Shown: positions 9,166 to 16,704 of the stretch, piece after piece
Position numbering within the stretch: position 1 is the stretch's first letter
Layout of the letters: each line of letters begins with the position of its first letter
DNA from: Mycobacterium sp.
Lineage (GTDB): Bacteria > Actinomycetota > Actinomycetes > Mycobacteriales > Mycobacteriaceae
Length of the DNA: 64,000 nt
Reading direction: 5' to 3'
Assembly (NCBI RefSeq): GCF_025965855.1
Contig: NZ_JAOPWB010000323.1
Span: forward strand, 1-64,000
Made by a program: the position numbers and the translations under genes
The notes under the pieces: generated by a model
The model's database searches: none
What the model saw: the letters and a program-made list of their open reading frames with translations, nothing else
What the model was told of the DNA's origin: nothing

Positions 9166-9777
9166 TCAATCCTGTTTGATGACGTGCAGCGTGCTCAGGG
9201 GCCCGCCGAGTTGCATCAATTTACCGCCGTCGCGCAGGGGGCCCACGTATACCGGCGCGAAGCCCAGTCCGCTGATCAGCTGTTCGAAATCCGCACAGGC
9301 AGTGTTGTCGTCGCCGGCGTAGAACACGACCTGGCGGCCGTCGTCGTGGCGCGGGTCGGCCCCTAGGTAGCTGGCGTACATCGCGTTGAACGCCTTGATG
9401 ACCGTCGCACCCGGGAGGTGGCGGGCGACCCATTCGCTGCCGGTTTCGTCGCCGAGGTCGGCATAGCCGCGGTAAACCGGTGCATATTCGGCGAATTGGT
9501 TGGTCGCGTCAACCACGATCCGCCCGCTCCAATCCGGAACGATATCGGCAAGTTCAGATACCCGCAGGAACGGCAGGGCCAAAATCACGACGTTAGCTCT
9601 GGCCGCTTGCTCGACAGTAACGGCTTGGGCTGGATCACCGAGTCCAGCAACCAGTTCGGTCAGGCTGTCCGGGCCCCGGCTGTTGCTGATGAGCACCGGT
9701 ACCCTTGCGGCCACCAGGTGGTGCGCCAGCGCCTGGGTGAGCGGCCCCGCGCCGATGAACCCGACGTTAGTAAACAT
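9166..9777 (-). CDS. F420-dependent NADP oxidoreductase-like protein (cassette 1, gene F)
   Basis: A 203-residue single-domain Rossmann protein. The nucleotide motif is VGFIGAGPLTQALAHHLVAA, followed by ISNSRGPDSL, where SR fits NADP-phosphate binding. Further conserved blocks are VVILALPFLRV, VVDATNQFAEY and FYAGDDNTAC. It belongs to the NADPH:F420 oxidoreductase group. Start 9777 is chosen because the cassette-2 copy begins at the same residue; an ATG two codons earlier (9783) is also possible. It lies 26 bases upstream of A and 34 bases downstream of B. Confidence 0.88.
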   Translation of the reverse strand: MFTNVGFIGAGPLTQALAHHLVAARVPVLISNSRGPDSLTELVAGLGDPAQAVTVEQAARANVVILALPFLRVSELADIVPDWSGRIVVDATNQFAEYAPVYRGYADLGDETGSEWVARHLPGATVIKAFNAMYASYLGADPRHDDGRQVVFYAGDDNTACADFEQLISGLGFAPVYVGPLRDGGKLMQLGGPLSTLHVIKQD

Positions 9778-9811
9778 GGTCATGCCTCTCTTGGTTGCAG
9801 CACTGCATGTT

Positions 9812-10804
9812 TCATGCTTTGACGACGACGGTGCCGACCTTGCCGGGCTGCGTGACGTCGCGCACGGCGTCGGCGATTCGGTCCAGTGGATAAACGGCTG
9901 CGACGTCAAAGTGCTGCGGCAGGCCCGTGGTGATCGTGACCGCGCTGGCTACATCGGAGGCGCGTTGCTCGGGTGAAAGGGCGGTGAGCCACCGGTTGAT
10001 CGTGAGCCCGCGGATGGCGAGCGCCGAGTGCAGGACCGTGGCGGCATGCAATGGAATCGGTTCTTGGGTCAGGTCGCCGTAGATGATCAGGGTGCCACCG
10101 GGGGACAGCGCATGCAGCAGGTCGCCCGCCGTGGCGCCGCCGACAGGGTCGAGGGCGACCGATATCGGTCGGCCGGCAGCGGCCGTGCGCACCTGTTCGC
10201 CCCAGCCCCGGTCGGAGGTGGAAACCACCGGCACCGTGGGGAAGCGGTCCCGAAGCTGTTGGGCGCGTTGCTCACTGCGCACGATGCTGATCGTGGCGAT
10301 CTGGTGATCTTCGGCGATGGCGGTGAACAGTCGGCCCACCGACGAAGCCGCGGCGTTGTTAAGCACCACCGCGTCGAATCCGACACCGAAGTGCTGCTGC
10401 GCGGCGCGGCGCAGCATCAGCGCGGTGATGGGGTTGCACAACATCTGGGCGGCAACCTCGTCCGGCACCGGGTCGGGCACGGGGACCGCGATCGCGGCGT
10501 CGACATTGGCGACTTGGCGCCACGCGCCTTGGTGGGGGAAGAAGCTGACCCGGGTACCTGGGCCGAAGCCGGTAACCCCGGCGCCGACTTCGGTGACCAC
10601 TCCGGTGGCTTCGATTCCGGCGATCAGCTCACGGCCTGGTGTCTGCGAAGCAGATATGGCCATCAGGTCGCCGGGGTGGATCGGGAACGCGCTCACCCGT
10701 ACCTGCAGTTGACCGCGCTCCGGCGGACGAGGTTCTCCGACATCGGTGACCTCGAGTATTTCTGTCGGGTCGCCTGAGCGGCGGTAGGTAATCGCCAGGC
10801 TCAT
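9812..10804 (-). CDS. zinc-free MDR-type oxidoreductase (cassette 1, gene B)
   Basis: A 330-residue MDR protein. It has a GroES-like N-terminal part (FPIHPGDLMAISASQTPG), a conserved DEVAAQMLCNPITALML helix and a Rossmann domain with NNAAASSVGRLF and ALDPVGGATAGDLL. It lacks structural and catalytic zinc ligands, so a quinone or enone reductase is likely. AAGGAG eight bases before the ATG supports the start. First gene of the B-F-A cassette, preceded by its own promoter and the minus-strand TetR gene. The copy at 39125 is very similar throughout. Confidence 0.88.
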   Translation of the reverse strand: MSLAITYRRSGDPTEILEVTDVGEPRPPERGQLQVRVSAFPIHPGDLMAISASQTPGRELIAGIEATGVVTEVGAGVTGFGPGTRVSFFPHQGAWRQVANVDAAIAVPVPDPVPDEVAAQMLCNPITALMLRRAAQQHFGVGFDAVVLNNAAASSVGRLFTAIAEDHQIATISIVRSEQRAQQLRDRFPTVPVVSTSDRGWGEQVRTAAAGRPISVALDPVGGATAGDLLHALSPGGTLIIYGDLTQEPIPLHAATVLHSALAIRGLTINRWLTALSPEQRASDVASAVTITTGLPQHFDVAAVYPLDRIADAVRDVTQPGKVGTVVVKA

Positions 10805-10910
10805 GAGGTGGGCTCCTTGTGTTGGGCGCCAGGATCAGCCGCTGGGCGCGGGTCGTTGCCGCACAACGCCGTATGCTTTCGGCCCCGGCCGCTGACCGTA
10901 GTCAGACCTC

Positions 10911-10949
10911 ACCTTAACGCATTATGGAATGATTAGTCAATAATTGCGT
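10911..10949 (-). promoter_or_regulatory. promoter and candidate TetR operator for cassette 1
   Basis: On the minus strand TTGACT (10940-10935) is separated by 18 bases from TAAGGT (10916-10911), a SigA-like promoter facing gene B with a leader of about 100 bases. GAATGATTAGTCAA at 10927-10940 covers the -35 box and matches 12 of 14 bases of a motif in the TetR gene's own promoter. An imperfect outer repeat (ACGCATTAT at 10917-10925 and ATAATTGCGT at 10940-10949) surrounds it. Binding by the adjacent TetR protein is inferred. Confidence 0.6.
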
Positions 10950-10982
10950 GAGCACTCACTACGCAGACCGATCCGCTCCGCT

Positions 10983-11573
10983 CTACGCGCCGGGCAGCAA
11001 CGCGATGGCCTGTTCGGCTGCGCTGGTGATCGTGGCGCTCGACGCTTCGCCCTTGCGCAGCGCCTCCATGCCTCGCAGTAACGCCAGCACGAGCGCCGCC
11101 AAATCGCGTGAATCCACCGCAGCATCGAGGTGGCCTTCACGCTGGGCGGCTGCGATGGTCTCGGCGAGCTCGGTTTGGTACGTATCAAGGAAGCGCCTGA
11201 CGCGGCGGGCTACCGCCTTGTCGGTGGCCGCGAGTTCGGCGGCACTCTTAGCCGTCAGGCAGCCGCGCCGCTTTGAATCTGTGGCGTTGGCTCGCGCCAT
11301 GCTGCGGATGTGGCCAACCAACCGATCGTAGGCGGACTCGGCCGAGTCCCGAAGCTCGGCACGCACGGCGGCCATCGTCATTACGGAGTATTCGTCAAGA
11401 GCCCGCATGAATATGGTGTGCTTATCGCCGAAAGCGCCATAGAGACTTCCCCGCCCCAGGCCGGTCACCGCGACGAGGTCATCGAGCGATGTTCCGGCAT
11501 ATCCATGGGCCCAAAACTGATCGCGGGCTGCCTCGATAACTTGATCCTCAACGAATTTGCGCGGTCGAGCCAT
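10983..11573 (-). CDS. TetR/AcrR family repressor, probable regulator of the B-F-A cassette
   Basis: A 196-residue TetR protein. Residues about 6-52 form the DNA-binding domain (VIEAARDQFWAHGYAGTSLD, then VTGLGRGSLYGAFGDKHTIF). The ligand domain includes RGCLTAKSAAELA, a block seen in the TetR subgroup often found beside redox genes for quinones or electrophiles. The gene is upstream of, and on the same strand as, gene B. The promoter carries the same motif as the cassette promoter, so it likely represses both itself and the cassette. The inducer is unknown. Confidence 0.9.
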   Translation of the reverse strand: MARPRKFVEDQVIEAARDQFWAHGYAGTSLDDLVAVTGLGRGSLYGAFGDKHTIFMRALDEYSVMTMAAVRAELRDSAESAYDRLVGHIRSMARANATDSKRRGCLTAKSAAELAATDKAVARRVRRFLDTYQTELAETIAAAQREGHLDAAVDSRDLAALVLALLRGMEALRKGEASSATITSAAEQAIALLPGA

Positions 11574-11579
11574 AGCGCC

Positions 11580-11609
11580 ATGATAACAAGTTCTTAACTA
11601 TTCATTCAA
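11580..11609 (-). promoter_or_regulatory. promoter of the TetR gene, probably leaderless, overlapping the shared operator motif
   Basis: Minus strand: TTGAAT (11609-11604), 18 bases, TATCAT (11585-11580), then only six bases to the ATG at 11573, the spacing of a leaderless mycobacterial transcript. GAATGAATAGTTAA (11607-11594) overlaps the -35 box and matches the motif at 10927-10940. Its position supports autorepression. Confidence 0.55.
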
Positions 11610-11659
11610 AAACTGGCTCGCGGCCGCTGTATAGGTTTTCGATGCGACGTTCTGCCTCC

Positions 11660-12022
11660 TCAGCTGCCGGCGATCCAGGCCGCTTCCTCGCCGCGCTCGG
11701 GTAGGACGCGCCCGCCTTCGATGGCGAAACTGGCCGGACTGCTCTGAAAAACCACGAGCACCCGCTCGGAGGGGACGCCCGTCACCCGGGTCACGGTGGC
11801 GGCGATTTCGGTGGCAAGGCGAGTGGTCTCGGCTTTCGGGTGGCCCTCGCGTATCCAGCCGCTGACGAGCACCGGACTGGCGGGGACGCCGTCGGTGTAG
11901 ACGCTCTCGGGCGGCAGTTCGTGAAACACCACGTTGACGTAGGTGCTAGGCACGTGATTGATCGCCGAGTGGATGGTGCCGATCTCTCCCGCGAGCGCCT
12001 GCTTGGTCTGAGCGGACAACGT
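11660..12022 (-). pseudogene. 5'-truncated cis-CaaD-like tautomerase
   Basis: The reading frame matches the intact tautomerase at 14480 from TLSAQTKQALAGEI to the end, including IHSAINHVPSTYVNVVFHEL and EGGRVLPERGEE. It lacks the first dozen residues, including the N-terminal proline that acts as catalytic base in this family. Similarity stops at about 12020-12022, exactly where similarity of the opposite-strand remnant begins. A TTG at 12019 could start a protein without Pro1, which should be inactive. It appears to be one side of a deletion scar. Confidence 0.8.
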
Positions 12023-12273
12023 CCGACGTGTGGGACGGCATTGTCGCCAAGTACGGTCTTCGTCGGCTGAGCTTGCGCCAACTGGTCGGTCACGGTGACC
12101 AGCACGCGGACTTCGCGTTCGCCTACGGCGCACCCGAAGGGCCCCGGGCATTTGTGAGCACCATCAAACTGCGCCAGGCCGGGTTCACCGAAACGATCGA
12201 CACCGAGCACGCATTCCGCACCGCGCTGCAGTCGCTCATCGACCACAAGTTCCTGCCACCGCCAGCGAGTTAA
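12022..12273 (+). pseudogene. 3' remnant of an NAD-dependent epimerase/dehydratase-type SDR
   Basis: About 80 residues (VWDGIVAKYGLRRLSLRQLV, FAFAYGAPEGPRAFVSTIKL, RQAGFTETIDTEHAFRTALQ) look like the C-terminal part of an extended SDR/epimerase-type protein. The nucleotide-binding N-terminal domain is absent. The remnant starts at the junction with the truncated tautomerase on the other strand, so two divergent genes lost their 5' ends and shared promoter together. Family assignment is from memory of similar C-termini and is moderate. Confidence 0.6.
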
Positions 12274-12587
12274 CCCGCCTCCGTCCGCCACCGGAACGCT
12301 TTCCATCGCCAGTACGTGGGCTTGCGTTCACTTCGCGAACGTCAATTGCGTGCCTGGTGTGCAAACACCGCTGCCAGACTCCGGTTCGCAGGGAGGGGGC
12401 CGACGAGAAACGAGATGCCCGAGGCAAATCGGATGCTGCCTGCCGCGAGCGCAAAACGGTCGATCGCCATGGCCCGCAGCCTACGACGAATCGTCCTATT
12501 CTGGTATCGCGTCCCCCTAGCATCGTTATTCTCGAACCCCGACGCGGGAAACGTTGCAAAGCGGCAGAAGGGTTGGTGGGGCAGGAT
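12274..12587. other. 314-bp intergenic stretch
   Basis: No gene is supported here. A small inverted repeat, CGTTC-ACTTCGC-GAACG, lies near 12332-12350. The reading frame of the next gene is open upstream to 12357, but that part has no good ribosome site and an arginine-rich, shadow-like composition, so I leave it non-coding. The promoter for the 12588-14440 pair should be here; no consensus boxes are convincing. Confidence 0.4.
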
Positions 12588-13259
12588 ATGGCCGATCCCG
12601 AAACCTCCATGGTCTCCGTGGCTCCGCCACCGAGATTCGAACCCGACGAACGCTGGGTGCCCGCTGACGAGCGATGGTTTGGTCTGGATCGGCGTACCAT
12701 CCGCCCGACGCTTGCGGTGTTCGCGTTGGCGTTCGTGATGTCGGTGGTGTTGCCCGTCGTCAACGCGAAAGTGCCCTACCATGACATCGTCAAAGCCGGC
12801 GATGTCTTACAGCTCGAAGGCGACGTGACGTTCGTACCGGAGCCCGGCTGGGGCATCACCTCGGGTGTCCGCGCCGGCCACGCTCCGTTGTCCGGTCAGT
12901 ACCCGGCGACCGCGACCGTCGAGAAGGGCGCCGTGAAATTCACGGTCCACACCGGACAATTCCACGGAGACGCCAACCAACTGCTCGACCAGATCGAGAC
13001 GACCTCCGAAGCCCTCAACCGCGGCCGCGGCGTCCACGTGACCGGTGTACCGACCACCATCGTCACCGATCAAGGAAAGCAGGGTGCGCGAGTGCTGGTC
13101 ACCGGACCGCACACCGCCGGCATCATCGCCGCGTTCGTATTCGGGGAACGAGGAGTTGAAGCCGTGGCGACCGGACCGTCTGATGTCGGCGCCGAGTCCA
13201 CGGCCGCGGTTTTGCGGATGATCCGCAGCATCAGCCAAACCGGAGAGGGGAAGCGGTGA
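12588..13259 (+). CDS. membrane-anchored hypothetical protein, partner of the PrsW-like protease
   Basis: A 223-residue protein from ATG 12588 (MADPETSMVSVAPPPRFEPD). One hydrophobic segment at about residues 38-58 (TLAVFALAFVMSVVLPVV) anchors it. The rest, rich in beta strands, would be outside (GDVLQLEGDVTFVPEPGWGI, then GAVKFTVHTGQFHGD). No known domain is recognised. Its stop overlaps the start of the PrsW gene (GTGA), so the two are coupled; it may be a substrate or cofactor of that protease. The start is uncertain because the upstream ribosome site is weak. Confidence 0.7.
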   Translation: MADPETSMVSVAPPPRFEPDERWVPADERWFGLDRRTIRPTLAVFALAFVMSVVLPVVNAKVPYHDIVKAGDVLQLEGDVTFVPEPGWGITSGVRAGHAPLSGQYPATATVEKGAVKFTVHTGQFHGDANQLLDQIETTSEALNRGRGVHVTGVPTTIVTDQGKQGARVLVTGPHTAGIIAAFVFGERGVEAVATGPSDVGAESTAAVLRMIRSISQTGEGKR

Positions 13260-14440
13260 CAACGACCACGCTTTCCGACCTCGATCATGCACGCGATGTA
13301 GCGCTCGACCTCTCCGGCTGGGGCAGGAGGTTCCTCTTCTACCAGCCACGCAACTTTGCGTTCTGGGGATATCTGCTGCTGGTCGGGATCGGGTTCTTGG
13401 CCTTCGTCTCCAAGCTCGCCCGCGAGTACGACGCTTACGGCGAGGCGATCGGGCTGGCGGTGACGTCATTCGCCATCTACGCCGGGCTGTTCTGGTGGTT
13501 CACCCAGCACATCGACCACTACGCCAAACTGCCCGCCAAACTCATGGTCGTTGCGTTTTTGTGGGGCGGCTTCGCTGCGACCAGTGCGATGGCGGCTAAC
13601 GCCAACGACGCGATCCTCGCCTTATACGGCAAGACCTTTGGTCAGGTGTGGGCGCTGAATTGGGGCCCCGGCCTGGCCGCCCCGTTCACCGAAGAATGGG
13701 CGAAAGGTTCGGGTCTGCTGCTGCTCATCGCGTTGGCACCACGGCACGTAAGAACCGCGTTCGACGGGTTCATCCTGGGCGCGTTCATCGGTCTGGGATT
13801 CCAAATCGTCGAAGACATCACCTACGCGATGACGTCGGCCGGCACCCAGTTTGGCGCGAACCAAATTGGGGCGTCGATAGGCACCATCGTGCTTCGGATG
13901 GTCAGTGGGGTCGCCGCGCACATCATTTATAGCGCGATCTTCGGCGCCGGTCTGATCTATCTGCTTGGCCGACCCGCCGAGCCACGCAAAGTCGGGCGGG
14001 GTTTGCTTCTCATCGCGATACCGATGCTGCTGCACGGGACATGGGACTCGGTGGGCACTGTCGCCGGCCCGAGTACGCTGAAGTTGTTCGGGCTGCTCAT
14101 CGCGACAATCGTCGTAGCGCTCGCAATCGTTGTGCGGGTTTACAAGTTGACCGTGAAACGGGAACAGGACTTCGTCCGCGACGTCATGGCCCCAGAAGAG
14201 GCCCGCAACGTCATCACCGCGGCCGAACTCGACGCGATAGCCGGTAATCGCAAGGCCCGCAAGGCTTATCTCAAAGCCAGCCGTAAACGCAGTGAGCGCA
14301 AACGCGCCCGCTACGTCCTCAACGCTGCGTATGCCCTCGCGGAGGAGCTGGCTACCGCCCGCGGCGCCGACACCGACCGGGTACGCTTCGCCCGCTCGGA
14401 AGTAGCCAGAATCCGTGCGGGCGTCCCGTCACCATGGTGA
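13256..14440 (+). CDS. PrsW family intramembrane metalloprotease
   Basis: A 394-residue polytopic membrane protein. It carries the PrsW signature residues: EEWAKG (paired glutamates), FQIVED, SGVAAH and LHGTWD, which supply the zinc ligands and catalytic residues in this family. Several transmembrane helices lie between residues about 30 and 300; the C-terminal tail is basic and cytosolic (KASRKRSERKRARY). PrsW enzymes cut membrane proteins such as anti-sigma factors. The coupled upstream membrane protein is a natural candidate partner, but this is inferred. Confidence 0.88.
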   Translation: MTTTTLSDLDHARDVALDLSGWGRRFLFYQPRNFAFWGYLLLVGIGFLAFVSKLAREYDAYGEAIGLAVTSFAIYAGLFWWFTQHIDHYAKLPAKLMVVAFLWGGFAATSAMAANANDAILALYGKTFGQVWALNWGPGLAAPFTEEWAKGSGLLLLIALAPRHVRTAFDGFILGAFIGLGFQIVEDITYAMTSAGTQFGANQIGASIGTIVLRMVSGVAAHIIYSAIFGAGLIYLLGRPAEPRKVGRGLLLIAIPMLLHGTWDSVGTVAGPSTLKLFGLLIATIVVALAIVVRVYKLTVKREQDFVRDVMAPEEARNVITAAELDAIAGNRKARKAYLKASRKRSERKRARYVLNAAYALAEELATARGADTDRVRFARSEVARIRAGVPSPW

Positions 14441-14479
14441 GCCGGCGACTAAGACCGCGACCTTTCGCCGCTCTACCAG

Positions 14480-14875
14480 TCATTCCGCCGCGAACCAGGC
14501 CTGCTCTTGGCCTGGTTCAGGCAGGATTCGGCCGCCTTCGACCGCGCCACTCGCCGGGCTGTTTTGGATCACCATAAGAACCCGGTCGGCGTGAATATTG
14601 GCGATCCGGGAAACGGCGGCTGCGATTTCCGTTGCGAGACGGGTGGTTTTGTCTTCTGGGTGACCGGATCGCACCCAGCCGTTAATCAGCACCGGATTCG
14701 CGGGTACACCATCGGTGTAGATTCCGCCGGCGGGCAGCTCGTGGAAAACGACGTTGACATAGGTGCTGGGCACGTGATTGATCTCGGCATGGATACGGCT
14801 TATCTCGTGGGCCAACGCGCGCTTGATGTCGGCAGTCAGCGTCGCTGTTGTCGTCGTGTAGGTATAGACCGGCAT
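14480..14875 (-). CDS. tautomerase superfamily protein, cis-CaaD/Cg10062-like
   Basis: A 131-residue protein starting MPVYTYT, so Pro1 becomes N-terminal after Met removal. It keeps the cis-3-chloroacrylic acid dehalogenase-type positions: His in RIHAEINH, Arg in GWVRSGH and Glu in VEGGRILPEPG. The second arginine of the dehalogenase pair (R-x-x-R) is His here. Length and ending agree with the family. A ribosome site (AAGGAG) precedes the start. It lies 34 bases downstream of the ThDP decarboxylase gene on the same strand, so it may process that enzyme's substrate or product. Confidence 0.88.
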   Translation of the reverse strand: MPVYTYTTTTATLTADIKRALAHEISRIHAEINHVPSTYVNVVFHELPAGGIYTDGVPANPVLINGWVRSGHPEDKTTRLATEIAAAVSRIANIHADRVLMVIQNSPASGAVEGGRILPEPGQEQAWFAAE

Positions 14876-14909
14876 GGCCGCTCCTTGAATAGACGATGAG
14901 CCGGCGGCG

Positions 14910-16523
14910 TCAGCCCAGGTGTGCGGCCTGCGGTTTGGTCGGCACCACAATGACGGTGGGCCCGTCGGCGCTCAGCGCGGCGGTGAATTCGTGGGCGAGC
15001 TTTTCTGTGCTGTCGACGTTGACGGTGCGGCACCCGAAACCCGCTGCGATGGAGGCGATATCGAGGCCCGGCAAGTCCATTCCCGGCACGCCGGGGCACT
15101 TCTCCAGCTTCGCAAACGACTTGAGGATCGAGTATTCCCCGTTGCGCATCACCACGAACACGACCGGCAGGCGGTGTTGGACGGCCGTATAGACCGCTTG
15201 CACCGAGTATTGGAACGATCCGTCGCCGATGGTCGCAAGGACGTGGCGCTTGACACCACGGGCGCGGTCCCCCAGCGCGACGCCCACCGCGGCGGGCAAC
15301 CCCCAGCCGATACCGCCGCTGGCAGTGGCGAAAAACGAAGCCGGGCGGGTGGTGGGCAGGAATCGCAGTTGTTGGGCCATCGTGGACGTGGATTCGGTGA
15401 CCACCGGCGAATCGGCGGGCTTCACGGTGCTCAACGTCGACCACACCGCGTCCGGCGTGAGCGGTGCCGACCCGGTCATGTCAACGGCGGGAGTCGGCGC
15501 CTGTGCAGCCGGCACCGACCGGTCGCTGTGATCATCGACCAGGTCCACCAGCTGCTCCAGCGCCAGCAGCGTGTCCCCGAGCATGCTGTCACCCACCGGC
15601 GCCGCAGCAGCCAGCCCCGGATCGGCGGTGATCTGCAGCAGTTCGGTGCCCTCGGGCAGGTACTCGCCGGCCACGTAAGGGTAGTAGCGGAAGACCTGCG
15701 CCCCGACCACGACGACGAGGTCGTGCCCGCGCATGATCTCGGTGACACCGGCAATGGTCATCGGTATCTGCCCCTGATACAGACGGTGATCCTCCGGGAA
15801 CGACGCCCGGTCGGGAAGCGGACTGCCGTACACCGGTGCGCCGACCTTCTCCGCGAAGGCCACGCCGGCATCCCAGGCGCCACTGCGATCCACTTCAGGG
15901 CCGAAGACCACCATGGGCCGCTGCGCACCATTGATGCGCTTAGCGAATCCGCGCAGCCGCTCGGGGTCCGGGGCGACACGATGGCTCACCGTGCGTACCA
16001 CCGCAGGGCCCAACGCCGGTTTCTCCCAGTCGTCAAGCGGGATGGACAAAAACACCGGGCCGGCCGGCGGCTGTATCGCCATCGCGTAGGCGCGCATAAA
16101 CGCGGCCGGCACGTCCTCGGCGCGCTTGGGTTCGTACGCCCACTTCACCCACGGCTGCGGAAACACGGTTTCGTCCTTGTTAGTCAGATACGGTTCACAC
16201 AACACCATTTCGCGGGTCTGCTGACCGGCCGTGACGATCAGCGGGGTGTTGCCCTTATACGCCGCCACCAGGTTGCCCATCGCGTTACCCATCCCCGCAG
16301 CGGTGTGCACATTGACCAGGGTGGGCTCGCCGGTGGACTGCGCGAACCCGTCGGCCATGGCCAGCACCGATGCCTCCTGCAGTCCGAGGACGTAGGTGAA
16401 GTCGTCGGGGAAGTTCTTCAAGAACGTCTGCTCAGTAGAGCCGGGGTTGCCGAAAACCGTCGTCAGCCCGAGCTCACGCAGCAGGTCGTAGGTCACCTCG
16501 TGGACGGTTTTCGCGATTGTCAT
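14910..16523 (-). CDS. mdlC: benzoylformate decarboxylase-like ThDP enzyme
   Basis: A 537-residue ThDP-dependent decarboxylase with three classical domains. FGNPGSTEQTF includes the active-site Ser, and VNVHTAAGMGNAMGNL carries the catalytic His of benzoylformate decarboxylase. The C-terminal ThDP site begins GDGSFQYSVQAVYTAV and ends with NGEY. The second active-site His of the Pseudomonas enzyme, in its RYHQY segment, appears as Tyr here (VFRYYPYVAG). It therefore probably decarboxylates a 2-oxo acid, but the substrate may not be benzoylformate. Neighbour: the tautomerase downstream. Confidence 0.8.
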   Translation of the reverse strand: MTIAKTVHEVTYDLLRELGLTTVFGNPGSTEQTFLKNFPDDFTYVLGLQEASVLAMADGFAQSTGEPTLVNVHTAAGMGNAMGNLVAAYKGNTPLIVTAGQQTREMVLCEPYLTNKDETVFPQPWVKWAYEPKRAEDVPAAFMRAYAMAIQPPAGPVFLSIPLDDWEKPALGPAVVRTVSHRVAPDPERLRGFAKRINGAQRPMVVFGPEVDRSGAWDAGVAFAEKVGAPVYGSPLPDRASFPEDHRLYQGQIPMTIAGVTEIMRGHDLVVVVGAQVFRYYPYVAGEYLPEGTELLQITADPGLAAAAPVGDSMLGDTLLALEQLVDLVDDHSDRSVPAAQAPTPAVDMTGSAPLTPDAVWSTLSTVKPADSPVVTESTSTMAQQLRFLPTTRPASFFATASGGIGWGLPAAVGVALGDRARGVKRHVLATIGDGSFQYSVQAVYTAVQHRLPVVFVVMRNGEYSILKSFAKLEKCPGVPGMDLPGLDIASIAAGFGCRTVNVDSTEKLAHEFTAALSADGPTVIVVPTKPQAAHLG

Positions 16524-16704
16524 CGTCCTGCCGGTCCTTCCGTGTTTGTCGAGCCTTCGCCGCGTGCGGTGCGCCGACGCGCTCGGGTTTCAGCCTCGTC
16601 CTAGGTGGTCGTCTTGTCGATGTCTCGTGTGACAACCGTGCCTACCGGTCGCTGTGGCCGATCACAATGTCCGCCGAGCGTTCGTCGTGTTGGAATGCTT
16701 GGAC

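Noticed and set aside
12590-12680. GGGTTCGAATC on the minus strand looks like the T-loop of a tRNA.
   Set aside because: No matching acceptor, D or anticodon stems could be placed, and the bases are part of a good coding frame (RFEPDERWVPADERWFG).
14919-16604. Plus-strand open frame of 561 codons over the ThDP decarboxylase gene.
   Set aside because: Its protein has no recognisable domain and an Arg/Gly/His-rich shadow composition; the minus-strand enzyme has clear motifs.
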